Of a stretch of 64,000 bases of DNA, positions 18,837-27,844 are shown in pieces (position 1 is the stretch's first letter; every line of letters starts with the position of its first letter). A model generated the notes under the pieces. That model was given only the letters and a program-made list of their open reading frames with translations. It was not told the origin of the DNA and did no database searches. A program made the translations under genes and the position numbers. The stretch spans positions 62,001 to 126,000 of the forward strand of contig NZ_FTMD01000004.1 of NCBI RefSeq assembly GCF_900156155.1, read 5' to 3'. The stretch comes from Aromatoleum tolulyticum (lineage in GTDB: Bacteria > Pseudomonadota > Gammaproteobacteria > Burkholderiales > Rhodocyclaceae).

Positions 18837-19544
18837 ATGAAAATGAGCAAGCACACCTACACGCAGTTTGACAACGAGCTGGAAGCCATCCGCAAGCGCC
18901 TGCTGGAAATGGGCGGCCTGGTGGCCCAGCAGCTGACGCGTGCGATCGAAGGGCTCGGGACGGGCAACCACGAACTGCTGGAACAGGTCATCGCGGATGA
19001 CCGCAAGGTCAACGACGAGGAAGTCGCGCTCGACGATGCCTGCATCCACGTCATCGCGCGCCATGCCCCCGCCGCCGGGGACCTGCGCATGGTCATGACG
19101 ATGATCCAGATGATCACCGACCTCGAGCGCATCGGCGACGAGGCCAAGAAGATCGCCAAGGCCGGCCGCCAGATCATCGACTCGGACGCCGCCTTCGTCC
19201 CCAAGGTGGAGCTGCGCCACGTGTCGTCGATGGTCGTCGAGATGCTGCAGGGCGCCCTCGATGCCTTCGCCCGCATGGACCCGACGGCGTCGCCCGACAT
19301 CGTGCGGCGCGACAAGGAGGTCGATGCGATCTTCAAGGGGATCATGCGCCAGCTGATCACCTACATGATGGAAGATCCGCGCGTGATCACGCGCTCGCTG
19401 GACGTGCTGTTCATCGCCAAGTCGATCGAGCGTATCGGCGACCACACCAAGAACCTCTCCGAGTACGTCGTGTACATGGTCAAGGGCCGCGACGTGCGCC
19501 ACGAGGGTGTCGAGGCGCTGGAGCGCGCTTCCGGCCCCAACTGA
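18837..19544 (+). CDS. phoU: Phosphate signalling protein PhoU
   Basis: A negative modulator of the PhoR/PhoB system and Pst transporter. 235 residues built from two PhoU three-helix repeats (about 20-110 and 125-215), each with the E/D-xxxD metal-binding pattern (EQVIADDRKVNDEE and RRDKEVDAIFKG). No pst or phoBR genes are adjacent, and no convincing Pho box was found upstream. An alternative ATG lies 6 nt downstream. Ends before a strong bidirectional terminator shared with yggX. Confidence 0.94.
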   Translation: MKMSKHTYTQFDNELEAIRKRLLEMGGLVAQQLTRAIEGLGTGNHELLEQVIADDRKVNDEEVALDDACIHVIARHAPAAGDLRMVMTMIQMITDLERIGDEAKKIAKAGRQIIDSDAAFVPKVELRHVSSMVVEMLQGALDAFARMDPTASPDIVRRDKEVDAIFKGIMRQLITYMMEDPRVITRSLDVLFIAKSIERIGDHTKNLSEYVVYMVKGRDVRHEGVEALERASGPN

Positions 19545-19579
19545 CGGCCATCACGCCGCCCTGCGGCGGCGGGCGATGC

Positions 19580-19609
19580 AAAAAGGGATGGCCGCGGCCA
19601 TCCCTTTTT
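19580..19609. terminator. Bidirectional terminator between phoU and yggX
   Basis: A perfect 30-bp palindrome: an A5 run, a 10-bp GC-rich arm, its complement and a T5 run. It can terminate both convergent transcripts. Confidence 0.92.
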
Positions 19610-19641
19610 CGTTCAGTCACGCCGCATTGCGCGGCGGACGC

Positions 19642-19914
19642 TCACTGCGCCGGCGGGACGTAGCCGCCGACCTGGTCGGCGCCGCCTTCGAAGAAATGCT
19701 TCTCCATCTGCTCCGACAGGTACTTGCGCGCACGCGCATCCATCAGGTTCAGGCGGTTTTCGTTGATCAGCATGGTCTGGTACTTGACCCACTGCTGCCA
19801 GGCTTCCTTCGAGACGTTGTCAAAGATGCGCTTTCCGAGCGCGCCGGGAACCGGGGGCAGGTCCAGCCCTTCCGCCTCGCGACCAAGCTTGATGCAATTG
19901 ACCATACGGGCCAT
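19642..19914 (-). CDS. yggX: Probable Fe(2+)-trafficking protein YggX
   Basis: A 90-residue protein that protects Fe-S clusters from oxidation, named for its proposed role in iron trafficking. It matches the family from end to end: [17 protein letters not shown] with conserved Cys7, [17 protein letters not shown], and [16 protein letters not shown]. It follows the PAS-GGDEF gene by only 3 bp on the same strand, so the two may share a transcript. Confidence 0.95.
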   Translation of the reverse strand: MARMVNCIKLGREAEGLDLPPVPGALGKRIFDNVSKEAWQQWVKYQTMLINENRLNLMDARARKYLSEQMEKHFFEGGADQVGGYVPPAQ

Positions 19915-19917
19915 CGT

Positions 19918-21657
19918 TCAGTCCTCTCTTCTGCAATCGGGTTCATCGGGTTCATCGGGTTCGGTGGGCCTCATTCTAGCGGATTCGCCCGCGCAGCTCT
20001 CCGCCATGGTCCATTGATCGCGGCCGCCGCTCTTCGAGCGGTACAGGGCCTGATCGGCCGCCGCGATCAGCTGCTCGGCAGCGTGGGCGTGGCGCGGGTA
20101 GATCGCGATGCCGAGGCTCGCGGTGATGCCCACGGTGCGCCCGCCGAAATCGAAACGCAGCCCCTCGATCACTTCGATGATACGGCGCGCCAGCTCGCAC
20201 AGTTCGCCCTCGCCCGCATCGGGCGCCACGACGCCGAATTCGTCGCCGCCCAGGCGGCAGAACATCTCGTTGCGGCGGATGACGTCGCCGACCTTTTCCG
20301 CCAGGGCGACCAGCACCTCGTCGCCGGCCTGATGGCCGAACTCGTCGTTGATCGGCTTGAAGCCGTCGAGATCGATCGCCACGAGCCCGACCTGGCTGCC
20401 GCGGCGCGAGGCTTCGGCGAGCTGCCGGTCGAGCTCCTCGTGGAAGCGCCGGCGGTTGTAGAGGCCGGTCAGCGGATCGTGCTCCGCCAGTTCGACCAGA
20501 CGCTGCGCGGTGCGGCGCTGTTCGGTGACGTCCTCGTAGATCCACACCCGCCCGATGCCGCGGCGCCCCTGCACGGCCTCGACCAGCGCAGCGATGTCCG
20601 TGACGATGCGACCATCCTTGAAATTCACTTCGTGGGGTTCGCTGACGACATAGGTACGCAGCACCGCCTCGATGTGCTCGAAGTAGGCCTCGGGCTGTTC
20701 GATCAGCTCGGCGACGCGGCTCTGCAGCACCACGTCGCGCATGCCGATGAGGTTCTCGTCGGGCGGAAAACCCCAGATGTCGAGCATCGCACGGTTGTAA
20801 TAGAGCACGCGGTGATCGCGGTCCATGAACAGGATGCCCAGGCGGATGACGTTGAGCAGCGCGGACAGGCGCTGGCGCTCGTCGTTCGAGCGCGCCAGGT
20901 AGCGCTCGCGCAGCGCCTGTGCCCGCCGCAGCTCGGTGACGGTTTCGAGGAGCTTGTATTCGGCCTCCTTGCGCGCCTGGATGTCCTCGGCCGACATCCG
21001 GAGGCCGGCCGGCTGCCCGCCTTCCCGGCCGAGCGGCCGCCAGTGGCACGCGACCCAGCAGATGTGGCCATCTTCGCGCAACAGGCGCATCTCGAAGTCC
21101 TCGCCCGGGCTTCCCTCGGCGACGCGCTGCGCCATACGCTGGCAATAGCGGCGGTCGGATTCGTGCACCAGCAGGGCGAGCGCATCGGGCGCCTCGAGGC
21201 ACGCCGCGGGATTCCAGCCGGTCAGCCGTTCGATTGACGGACTGATCCAGGTCAGGCGCCCGCGCATGTCGAACAGGGCCTCGACGCCATGCACGCCTTC
21301 GGCGATTTCGCGCAGGCGGGACACGCCGACCGCAACCGCATCCAGCCGCTTCGCATGGTCGGTCGCCGGCTCGCCGGCCCTGGCGCCGGCGGAAAGATGG
21401 ACGACGGCGTCCAGCGCGTCGAGCCGCGACACGATCGCCGCGTCGCCGCCCGTCTGCCGGCGAACCGCCGCATTGACGTATATAAGCGTGGCCGCGGCAC
21501 CCAGCCCCCCTGCCGCGAAGAGCACGACGGCCAGCAGGCCCCAGTCACCCGCAACGCCGAAGTGCGCACCGGCGAGCGCGCCAAGTCCCGCCAGGAGGGC
21601 TCCCGCCGCGCCCGCGAATACCGGCGCAGCCCGCGAAGGGGCTTCCTTTGCGCTCAC
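19918..21657 (-). CDS. Membrane PAS-GGDEF diguanylate cyclase
   Basis: A likely c-di-GMP synthase of 579 residues. Two hydrophobic segments occupy about residues 10-60 and anchor it in the membrane. A PAS domain (~125-235, with the WxPLGREGG PAC-like end), a coiled region and a second PAS domain (~275-390, ending IYEDVTEQRRT) follow, then a GGDEF domain with the intact RLGGDEFGVV motif. The RxxD inhibitory site expected five residues before GGDEF is absent. The GTG at 21657 has a GGAGG site just upstream; an ATG at 21702 is also in frame. The C-terminal tail carries a threefold EPD repeat. Located between argA and yggX. Confidence 0.9.
   Translation of the reverse strand: MSAKEAPSRAAPVFAGAAGALLAGLGALAGAHFGVAGDWGLLAVVLFAAGGLGAAATLIYVNAAVRRQTGGDAAIVSRLDALDAVVHLSAGARAGEPATDHAKRLDAVAVGVSRLREIAEGVHGVEALFDMRGRLTWISPSIERLTGWNPAACLEAPDALALLVHESDRRYCQRMAQRVAEGSPGEDFEMRLLREDGHICWVACHWRPLGREGGQPAGLRMSAEDIQARKEAEYKLLETVTELRRAQALRERYLARSNDERQRLSALLNVIRLGILFMDRDHRVLYYNRAMLDIWGFPPDENLIGMRDVVLQSRVAELIEQPEAYFEHIEAVLRTYVVSEPHEVNFKDGRIVTDIAALVEAVQGRRGIGRVWIYEDVTEQRRTAQRLVELAEHDPLTGLYNRRRFHEELDRQLAEASRRGSQVGLVAIDLDGFKPINDEFGHQAGDEVLVALAEKVGDVIRRNEMFCRLGGDEFGVVAPDAGEGELCELARRIIEVIEGLRFDFGGRTVGITASLGIAIYPRHAHAAEQLIAAADQALYRSKSGGRDQWTMAESCAGESARMRPTEPDEPDEPDCRRED
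19936..19962 (-). repeat. Three perfect copies of a 9-bp tandem repeat inside the GGDEF gene
   Basis: ATCGGGTTC repeated three times on the + strand, read as GAACCCGAT (Glu-Pro-Asp) three times near the C terminus of the PAS-GGDEF protein. Such in-frame repeats can change copy number without disrupting the frame. Confidence 0.9.
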
Positions 21658-21715
21658 GAGGCCTCCGCACGCATGCCGCACGCACACCATCGGCCGGACC
21701 ATGCGCGCGCGTCCG

Positions 21716-23089
21716 TCATAGCTTCTTCACGAACACTTTCGAGCGGCGCTGGTAGTTGTACAGCTCGCGCTTCTTCTGCGGCAGCGCCTCGGGACCGATC
21801 TCGCTGAAACCGCGCTCGCGGAACCAGTGCGCGGTGCGCGTCGTGAGCACGAACAGGCGCTCGAGGCGCTGCTTGCGCGCGCGCTCCTCGATGCGGCGCA
21901 GCAGCTGGTCGCCAAGCCCCGCGCGGCGGTACTCGGGCGTGACGGCAAGGCAGGCGAGTTCCGCGGCACGCTCGTCGGAAAACGGGTACAGCGCCGCACA
22001 GCCGACCAGCACGCCGTCGTGCTCGACGACCGAGAAGCGGTCGATCTCCTGCTCCAGCAGTTCGCGCCCGCGTCGCACCAGCGTACCATCCGCCTCCATC
22101 GGCGAAATCAGCGCAACCAGCGCGGCGACATCCTCGAAACTCGCGTCGCGCAGGCGGAACAGCGGATCGCGCGACACGACGGTGCCCACCCCGGCGTGGG
22201 TGAAGAACTCCAGCAGCAGGCCGCCGTCCTTGTCGTGGTCGATGAGATGCACGCGCGCCACGCCGCGGCGCACCGCGCGGATCGCGCACGGCAGGTAGAG
22301 GTCGAGATCCTCGGTGAGCCCTTCGCCGGCGTTGAACATGCGCTCGGCCTCGTCGGCGGTCACCGAATCGATCAGGCGCTGATCCGCATCCAGCAAGCCC
22401 GGGGCATCGCACAGGTAGATCAGCTTCTCCGCCTTCAGCGCGACGGCGACCGCCTCGGCGACCTCCTCCATGCTGAGGTTGAAGATCTCGCCCGCCGGCG
22501 ACACGCCCATCGGCGAAATCAGCACGACGTTCTGCTGGTCGAGGTCGGCGTTGATCTCCTCGGCGATGATCTTGCGCACGGCGCCCGTGTATTGGTAGTC
22601 GACGCCGTCGACGACCCCGACCGGGCGGGCCGTGATGAAGTTGCCGCCCGTCACGCGCATGTAGCTGCCTGCCATCGGCGTATTCGGCAGCCCCTGCGAC
22701 AGCAGCGCCTCGACTTCGAGCCGCGTCACCGCCATCGCAGCCTTCACGCATTCGAGCGCATCGCCGTCGGTGACACGCAGCCCGTTGTGATAGCGCGGCT
22801 CGAGTCCGCGGCGCGCGAGCTCGGCTTCGATCTGCGGCCGTGCGCCATGCACGAGCACGAGGCGGATGCCCAGCGCGGCCAGCAGGTTGCAATCGTAGGC
22901 AAGGCTCTGGGCGCGCGCGCCGGCGGCCACTTCCCCGCCGAAGGCGAGAACGAAGGTGCGCCCGCGAAAGGCATGGATGTAGGGCGCGGCCCCGCGCACC
23001 CAGGCGACGAACTGCTCCGTCGACGCCGCGATGTCGGATGCCGCGGGATTCGGATTGGGGTTGGAGCCGGGGTTGGAGTTGCCGCTCAA
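21716..23089 (-). CDS. argA: N-acetylglutamate synthase (ArgA)
   Basis: First enzyme of arginine synthesis: acetyl-CoA + glutamate to N-acetylglutamate. 457 residues with the classical two-domain form. The amino-acid-kinase-like domain (~25-300) has FVLAFGGEVAAG and LVLVHGARPQIE. The GNAT domain (~310-450) has CLAVTPEYRRAGLGDQLL. The N-terminal ~20 residues are an Asn/Pro-rich low-complexity stretch encoded by short repeats. The start appears to be TTG at 23089, since no in-frame ATG is available nearby. 13 bp or more separate it from the downstream GGDEF gene. Confidence 0.93.
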   Translation of the reverse strand: MSGNSNPGSNPNPNPAASDIAASTEQFVAWVRGAAPYIHAFRGRTFVLAFGGEVAAGARAQSLAYDCNLLAALGIRLVLVHGARPQIEAELARRGLEPRYHNGLRVTDGDALECVKAAMAVTRLEVEALLSQGLPNTPMAGSYMRVTGGNFITARPVGVVDGVDYQYTGAVRKIIAEEINADLDQQNVVLISPMGVSPAGEIFNLSMEEVAEAVAVALKAEKLIYLCDAPGLLDADQRLIDSVTADEAERMFNAGEGLTEDLDLYLPCAIRAVRRGVARVHLIDHDKDGGLLLEFFTHAGVGTVVSRDPLFRLRDASFEDVAALVALISPMEADGTLVRRGRELLEQEIDRFSVVEHDGVLVGCAALYPFSDERAAELACLAVTPEYRRAGLGDQLLRRIEERARKQRLERLFVLTTRTAHWFRERGFSEIGPEALPQKKRELYNYQRRSKVFVKKL

Positions 23090-23227
23090 ATCGTCACCAT
23101 CAGGAAATCGGAAAACTCGCCGGGTGCCGCGCAGGGCACGCGTGCCCGGTCCATTCTAGCGGAATACAGGGCGCATCGCGGTGCGAGCTCCGCACGCGAT
23201 CGGGGCATCGGCGGGCGGCCCCGATCG

Positions 23228-24715
23228 TCAGCGTCGCAGTGCGGACTCGAGCCGCTCGCACAGCGTGCGCAGCACCTTGATGCGGGCAAAGAGCTTGTTG
23301 TCCGCCTCGACCAGGGTCCACGGCGAGGTCTCGGTACTGGTACGGTCGACCATGTCGCACACGGCGTGGGCGTAGTCGTCCCAGCGTTCGCGATTGCGCC
23401 AGTCCTCGGCGGTGATCTTGAAGCGCTTGTGCGCCTCCGCCTCGCGCTCGCGGAATCGTTCCAGCTGCTCGTCCTTGCCGATCTGCAGCCAGAACTTGAC
23501 CACCACCGCCCCGGCATCGGCCAGCTGGTCCTCGAAGTCGTTGATCTCCGAGTACGCGCGCATCCAGTCCGCCTCCGAACAGAAGCCCTCCACGCGCTCG
23601 ACGAGGACGCGGCCGTACCACGAGCGATCGAAGATCGCGACCCTGCCCTGGCGCGGCAGATGCCGCCAGAAGCGCCACAGGTAAGGCTGGGCGCGCTCCT
23701 CTTCGGTCGGCGCGGCCACCGGCACGACGTTGTACTGGCGCGCGTCGAGCGCGGCGGTGACGCGGCGTATCGTGCCGCCCTTTCCTGCGGCATCCGCGCC
23801 CTCGAAGACGAGCACGAGCGAGCGGCCGCGGAAGGCCTCGTCGCGCGTGAGCAGCGCGAGCCGCCCCTGATAGCGCTCGAGGAGTTCCTGGTATTCCTTC
23901 TTGTCCAGTGGCTGCCGCAGCACGAGGCTGCCGAGCAGGTTGCGTGCGTCGGGCGCGGGCGGCAGCGGGGGCGCCGTCTGGCGCGCCACCCAGCGGCGCG
24001 CGCTGGCGTCGAGGCGCTTGCGCAACGCGTCGCGCAGCGCGCGCGCCACGAAGAGTTCGCGATAGCAGGGATCGGAGCCGTCCACGATCATCCACGGCGC
24101 CTCGCCGGTGCTGGTATGGCGCAGCGTGTGTTCGGCCACCTCGCGGTAGCGGTCGTAGCGCTCGTAGGAATGCCAGTCCTGATCGGTGACCCGCCAGCGC
24201 GTGCGCGGATCCTTTTCCAGCGCCTTGAGCCGCTTGCGCTGCCCGTCCTTCGACAGATGGAACCACAGTTTGAGCAGCAGCACTCCCTCGCGCACCAGCA
24301 TCGCCTCGAAGCGGTTGATCTCGTCGAGGCGCTGGTCGAGGTCGGCCTTCTTCGAGACCTTCTCGACGCGCTCGCGCATCGGGTCGGTGTACCAGTTGCC
24401 GAACAGGATGCCGATGCGCCCGCGCGGCGGCAGCGCGCGCCAGAAACGCCACATGAATGGGCGCTCGGCCTCGTCCGTGGTCGCCGAATCGAAGGCCAGC
24501 GTCTGGATGTGGCGCGGATCCATCCATTCGTTGAGGAGATTCACGGTCTCGCCCTTGCCCGCACCGTCGATGCCGTTGATCAGCACGACAACGGCGAAGG
24601 ATTTCGCTTCGAGGAGATCGAACTGCGCATCGAGCAGTTGCGCGCGCAGCTCCGGTTCGGCCGCGTCGTATTCATCCTTGTCGACCTTGTGACCCAGTTC
24701 AGCCGATTCGAACAT
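23228..24715 (-). CDS. pap: Polyphosphate:AMP phosphotransferase (two PPK2 domains)
   Basis: 495 residues made of two PPK2 domains in tandem, the layout of class II PPK2 (Pap), which phosphorylates AMP to ADP with polyphosphate. Each half has a Walker A (GIDGAGKGE near residue 50 and GADAAGKGG near 310), a Walker B-like segment (GILFGNWYTDP and VAIFDRSWYGRVLVERVEG) and an arginine-rich lid (RPFMWRFWRALPPRG and QPYLWRFWRHLPRQG). In the first half the usual DRSWY is changed to GNWYTDP, so the N-terminal domain may be non-catalytic, as reported for this class. It lies between argA and rsmE on the same strand, 12 bp after rsmE. Confidence 0.93.
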   Translation of the reverse strand: MFESAELGHKVDKDEYDAAEPELRAQLLDAQFDLLEAKSFAVVVLINGIDGAGKGETVNLLNEWMDPRHIQTLAFDSATTDEAERPFMWRFWRALPPRGRIGILFGNWYTDPMRERVEKVSKKADLDQRLDEINRFEAMLVREGVLLLKLWFHLSKDGQRKRLKALEKDPRTRWRVTDQDWHSYERYDRYREVAEHTLRHTSTGEAPWMIVDGSDPCYRELFVARALRDALRKRLDASARRWVARQTAPPLPPAPDARNLLGSLVLRQPLDKKEYQELLERYQGRLALLTRDEAFRGRSLVLVFEGADAAGKGGTIRRVTAALDARQYNVVPVAAPTEEERAQPYLWRFWRHLPRQGRVAIFDRSWYGRVLVERVEGFCSEADWMRAYSEINDFEDQLADAGAVVVKFWLQIGKDEQLERFREREAEAHKRFKITAEDWRNRERWDDYAHAVCDMVDRTSTETSPWTLVEADNKLFARIKVLRTLCERLESALRR

Positions 24716-24727
24716 CGCCCGGTCTCC

Positions 24728-25450
24728 TCAAAAATCGCCCCACACCGCCTGCAGCGCGGCGACCGCGGCAAGCCCCGCGGTCTCGGTGCGCAGCACGCGC
24801 GGCCCCAGCCCCATGCCGGAGCAGCCCGCGCTGCGACAGGCCGCGAGTTCGTCGTCGGACCAGCCCCCTTCCGGGCCGATCAGCAAGTGCACTTCCCCCG
24901 CCGGACGCCCGGCGTCGAGCAGACGCTGCGTGGCGGTCGGATCGAGGGTCAGGCGCACCCCCTCGCAGGGGCGGGCGAGGTAGTCGCGCAAACCGCAGAT
25001 CGGCGCGACGACCGGTACGCGGTTGCGTCCGCTCTGCTCGCACGCCGACACCGCGACCTGCTGCCAGTGCTCGACACGCTTGGCCGCGCGCTCGCCGGCA
25101 AGCCGCAGCACGGAACGCTCCGCCTGCACCGGCACGACGGCGGCAACACCGAGCTCGACCGCCTTCTGCACGATCCAGTCCATCTTGTCGCCGCTCGCCA
25201 GCGCCTGCACCAGCACCAGCCGCAGCGGCGATTCGCGCTCGACCTCGCTCCGCTCGTGCAGTTCGGCGAAGCACAGCTTGCCGCGCAGACGCAGTACGGC
25301 CGGCATCTCGCCGCCCGTGCCGTCGAACAGGATGACAGGATCGCCGTCGCGCAGCCGCAGCACGCGCGCAGCATGATGGGCCAGCGCCTCGGGCAACTGG
25401 ATCTCGCCGGCAGCCGGCAGCGGAAGGGGGTAAAAGAAGCGCGAAATCAT
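24728..25450 (-). CDS. rsmE: 16S rRNA (uracil(1498)-N3)-methyltransferase
   Basis: A SPOUT-class methyltransferase acting on U1498 of 16S rRNA. 240 residues: an N-terminal PUA-like domain (HHAARVLRLRDGDPVILFDGTG), then the knot domain with LIGPEGGWSDDEL and MGLGPRVLRTETAGLAAVAAL. A perfect TATAAT lies only 8 nt upstream of the start codon, suggesting a very short or absent 5' leader. The gene is the first of the rsmE-pap pair. Confidence 0.95.
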   Translation of the reverse strand: MISRFFYPLPLPAAGEIQLPEALAHHAARVLRLRDGDPVILFDGTGGEMPAVLRLRGKLCFAELHERSEVERESPLRLVLVQALASGDKMDWIVQKAVELGVAAVVPVQAERSVLRLAGERAAKRVEHWQQVAVSACEQSGRNRVPVVAPICGLRDYLARPCEGVRLTLDPTATQRLLDAGRPAGEVHLLIGPEGGWSDDELAACRSAGCSGMGLGPRVLRTETAGLAAVAALQAVWGDF

Positions 25451-25458
25451 CGTGGTGT

Positions 25459-25464
25459 ATTATA
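25459..25464 (-). promoter_or_regulatory. Consensus -10 box immediately upstream of rsmE
   Basis: TATAAT on the minus strand, 8 nt from the rsmE ATG. A promoter here would start transcription at or within 1-2 nt of the start codon. No good -35 box was seen. Confidence 0.45.
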
Positions 25465-25629
25465 AGGACACTGCATCCCCGCGAGACCTGCGCCCGGCAC
25501 GGCCATGATTTCCAGTGTTCCCGACCGCCCTTCATGCGCCACCCCTGCGCCAGCCGACACGGCACGCAGGAATGCGCCGGCGCGTGCGCCCGCAAACATC
25601 ACCCGGCGCATGACCGCGGGGCGCTGCTG

Positions 25630-26439
25630 ATGCCCACCGCCAGCCAACGGCTCGCGCAGGCGCGGGCGCTCGAATCGCTGGTGCGCGACGTCGCCCGCGA
25701 GGTGATCCTGCCGCGCTACCTCAAGACCGCGCGCAACCGCAAGGCGGACGGCACGCTGTTCACCGAGGCCGATCTCGAATCGCAACGCCGCTTTTCCGAG
25801 GAACTGCCCAAGCTCGTACCCGGCGCCGTGCTCGGCGAAGAGATGAGCGCCGCGGAACAGGCACACCTGTGGAGCGACGGACGACGCGGCCTGTGGTGCA
25901 TCGACCCCATCGACGGCACGACGAATTTCGCCAACGGCATTCCCTTCTTCGCCGTCTCGATCGCCTATCTGGTGAATCACGAACCGCGCTTCGGCGTCGT
26001 CTACAACCCCGTCACCGACGAATCCTTCTACGCCGCCAAAGGTGCCGGCGCCTTCCTGAACGGAGTCGAACTGCCGCTGCGCGCGGCGGCCGCACATCTG
26101 TCGGATGCGGTGGCGGGCATCGACTTCAAGCGCATCAGCCACCACCTGGGCGACGAGCTCGCGGTGCGGCCGCCGTATTTCTCGCAGCGCAATTTCGGCT
26201 CGAGCGCCCTCGAATGGTGCTTCGTCGCCGCCGGACGGCTGGACGTGTATGTGCATGGCGGGCAGATGCTGTGGGACTACGCGGCCGGCAAGCTGATCCT
26301 CGATGAGGCGGGCGGCATGGCGAGCGCGCTGGACGGGGGGACCCTGATCGCGGGACCGTCGATCAAGCGCGGCGTGATCGCGGCCGCCAACCCGGGGCTG
26401 TTCACGGACTGGCGCAACTGGGTAAGCGCCCACTCCTGA
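25630..26439 (+). CDS. Inositol monophosphatase family protein
   Basis: A Mg-dependent phosphatase of the IMPase/FBPase-like superfamily, about 269 residues. The metal-binding signatures are LGEEM, WCIDPIDGTTNFANGIPFFAVSIA and, near the C terminus, QMLWDYAAGKLILDEAGG. Substrates in the family include inositol phosphates, fructose 1,6-bisphosphate and 3'-phosphoadenosine phosphates; sequence alone does not decide. The ATG at 25630 gives the normal N-terminal helix. Upstream in-frame residues from 25534 look non-coding. The nearby phosphoribulokinase and aldolase genes make a sugar-bisphosphatase role worth testing. Confidence 0.88.
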   Translation: MPTASQRLAQARALESLVRDVAREVILPRYLKTARNRKADGTLFTEADLESQRRFSEELPKLVPGAVLGEEMSAAEQAHLWSDGRRGLWCIDPIDGTTNFANGIPFFAVSIAYLVNHEPRFGVVYNPVTDESFYAAKGAGAFLNGVELPLRAAAAHLSDAVAGIDFKRISHHLGDELAVRPPYFSQRNFGSSALEWCFVAAGRLDVYVHGGQMLWDYAAGKLILDEAGGMASALDGGTLIAGPSIKRGVIAAANPGLFTDWRNWVSAHS

Positions 26440-26504
26440 CCGCCCGCTTCGAATCCCACGATCCCCGCCATGATCCCCCGTCGCCACGCTCCCGGAACCG
26501 AGTC

Positions 26505-26774
26505 ATGACTTCGCCCCCTTCCGCGCCATCGGGCCTGCAGGAACGCCGCTCGCATCACCGCGTGCGCGACATCTTCATCGAGGCGTGCGAGCTGATCATG
26601 CCCTTCTTCGCGCGGGAGAACCGATGGGGCAACTCGACGCTCGACCACCTCGCCTACCGCGTGCTGCGCGACCATTACCCCGAACTCTCCTTCGAGGAAG
26701 TGCACGTGCTGGTCGTCGCCGCGCACCGCGTCCATTCCGCCCGCAGCAGGGGCTCCCGCCTCACCGACGCATGA
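26505..26774 (+). CDS. Small hypothetical protein upstream of phosphoribulokinase
   Basis: 89 residues, not recognised. The sequence is helical, with an Arg/His-rich N-terminal third and the segment FIEACELIMPFFARENRWGNSTLDHLAYRVLRDHYPELSFEEVHVLVVAAHRVH, which looks conserved in composition (buried hydrophobics plus charges). No signal peptide or membrane helix. It lies 65 bp after the IMPase gene and 46 bp before prkB on the same strand and may be co-transcribed with both. Confidence 0.65.
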   Translation: MTSPPSAPSGLQERRSHHRVRDIFIEACELIMPFFARENRWGNSTLDHLAYRVLRDHYPELSFEEVHVLVVAAHRVHSARSRGSRLTDA

Positions 26775-26820
26775 CAGCCGCGCAGCGCGCGCCCACGACC
26801 TCCCCGCAACGGCAACCACC

Positions 26821-27696
26821 ATGTCGACCAAACATCCCATCATCGCCGTCACCGGCTCGTCGGGCGCCGGCACCACGACGGTCAAGCACACCTTCGAGGC
26901 GATCTTCCATCGCGAGAACGTGAATGCGGCCATCGTCGAGGGCGACAGCTTCCACCGCTACACGCGCGACGAAATGACGAAGCTGATCGAGGAAGCGGAA
27001 CGGGCGGGTCTGCGGGGCATCAGTCATTTCGGCCCCGAGGCGAACCTCGTCGAGGAACTGGAAGCGCTGTTCCGCGCCTACGGCAAGTCCGCGACCGGGC
27101 GCCACCGCAGCTATATCCACGACGCCGAGCGCGCGGCGCGCACGGGCTTGCCGATGGGCAGCTTCGCGGAATGGGAGGATCTCCCCGTCGGGACCGACTG
27201 CCTGTTCTATGAAGGACTGCACGGCGCACTCGTGACCGACAAGGTCGACGTCGCCCGCCACGTCGATCTCCTGATCGGCGTCGCACCGACGATCAACCTC
27301 GAATGGATCCAGAAATTGCACCGCGATACGCGCGAGCGCGGCTACTCGCCCGAGGCGGTGCAGGACACGATCCTGCGACGGATGTACGACTACGTGCATT
27401 ACATCGTCCCGCAATTTTCGCGCACGCACATCAACTTCCAGCGCGTGCCGGTGGTCGACACGTCCAACCCTTTCATCGCGCGCGAAGTGCCCACGCTCGA
27501 CGAGTCGATGGTCGTGATCCGCTTCAAGGACCCGCGCGGCGTCGATTTTCCCTACCTGCTGCGCATGATCCACGACGCCTTCATGTCACGCGCGAACAGC
27601 ATCGTGATCCCCGGCGGCAAGCTCGATCTGGCGATGCAACTCATCCTCACGCCGTTGATCTGGAAGCTGATGGAGCGCCGGCGCGAAGCGATCTGA
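26821..27696 (+). CDS. prkB: Phosphoribulokinase
   Basis: Makes ribulose 1,5-bisphosphate from ribulose 5-phosphate and ATP. 291 residues of the bacterial (octameric, class I) type: P-loop GSSGAGTTT (12-20), [14 protein letters not shown] with the catalytic Asp, HFGPEANL, and [25 protein letters not shown]. The family includes Calvin-cycle enzymes (CbbP) and orphan copies (PrkB) in non-autotrophs. No RuBisCO gene is present in the window, so the physiological role is open. It stands directly upstream of transketolase, GAPDH, PGK and aldolase genes, which resembles cbb operons. Confidence 0.94.
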   Translation: MSTKHPIIAVTGSSGAGTTTVKHTFEAIFHRENVNAAIVEGDSFHRYTRDEMTKLIEEAERAGLRGISHFGPEANLVEELEALFRAYGKSATGRHRSYIHDAERAARTGLPMGSFAEWEDLPVGTDCLFYEGLHGALVTDKVDVARHVDLLIGVAPTINLEWIQKLHRDTRERGYSPEAVQDTILRRMYDYVHYIVPQFSRTHINFQRVPVVDTSNPFIAREVPTLDESMVVIRFKDPRGVDFPYLLRMIHDAFMSRANSIVIPGGKLDLAMQLILTPLIWKLMERRREAI

Positions 27697-27844
27697 AGCC
27701 CCGCGGGACGCGCGCCGGCACGATATTTGGCCTGAGCGCACAGGGGCTTGGCGCATTTTGCAGCGCAGCAGACGCTACACAAGCCCCCCTTTTATCGGCG
27801 ATAATCCGGCCTTTTCCCAGCCGGCCCAACGGCCCGAGAGATCC

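Noticed and set aside
21827-25465. A 1212-codon open frame on the + strand
   Set aside because: It lies antisense to argA, pap and rsmE, which all have full family signatures. Long antisense open frames are expected at this GC content, and its residues are Arg/His/Gly/Leu-rich without motifs.
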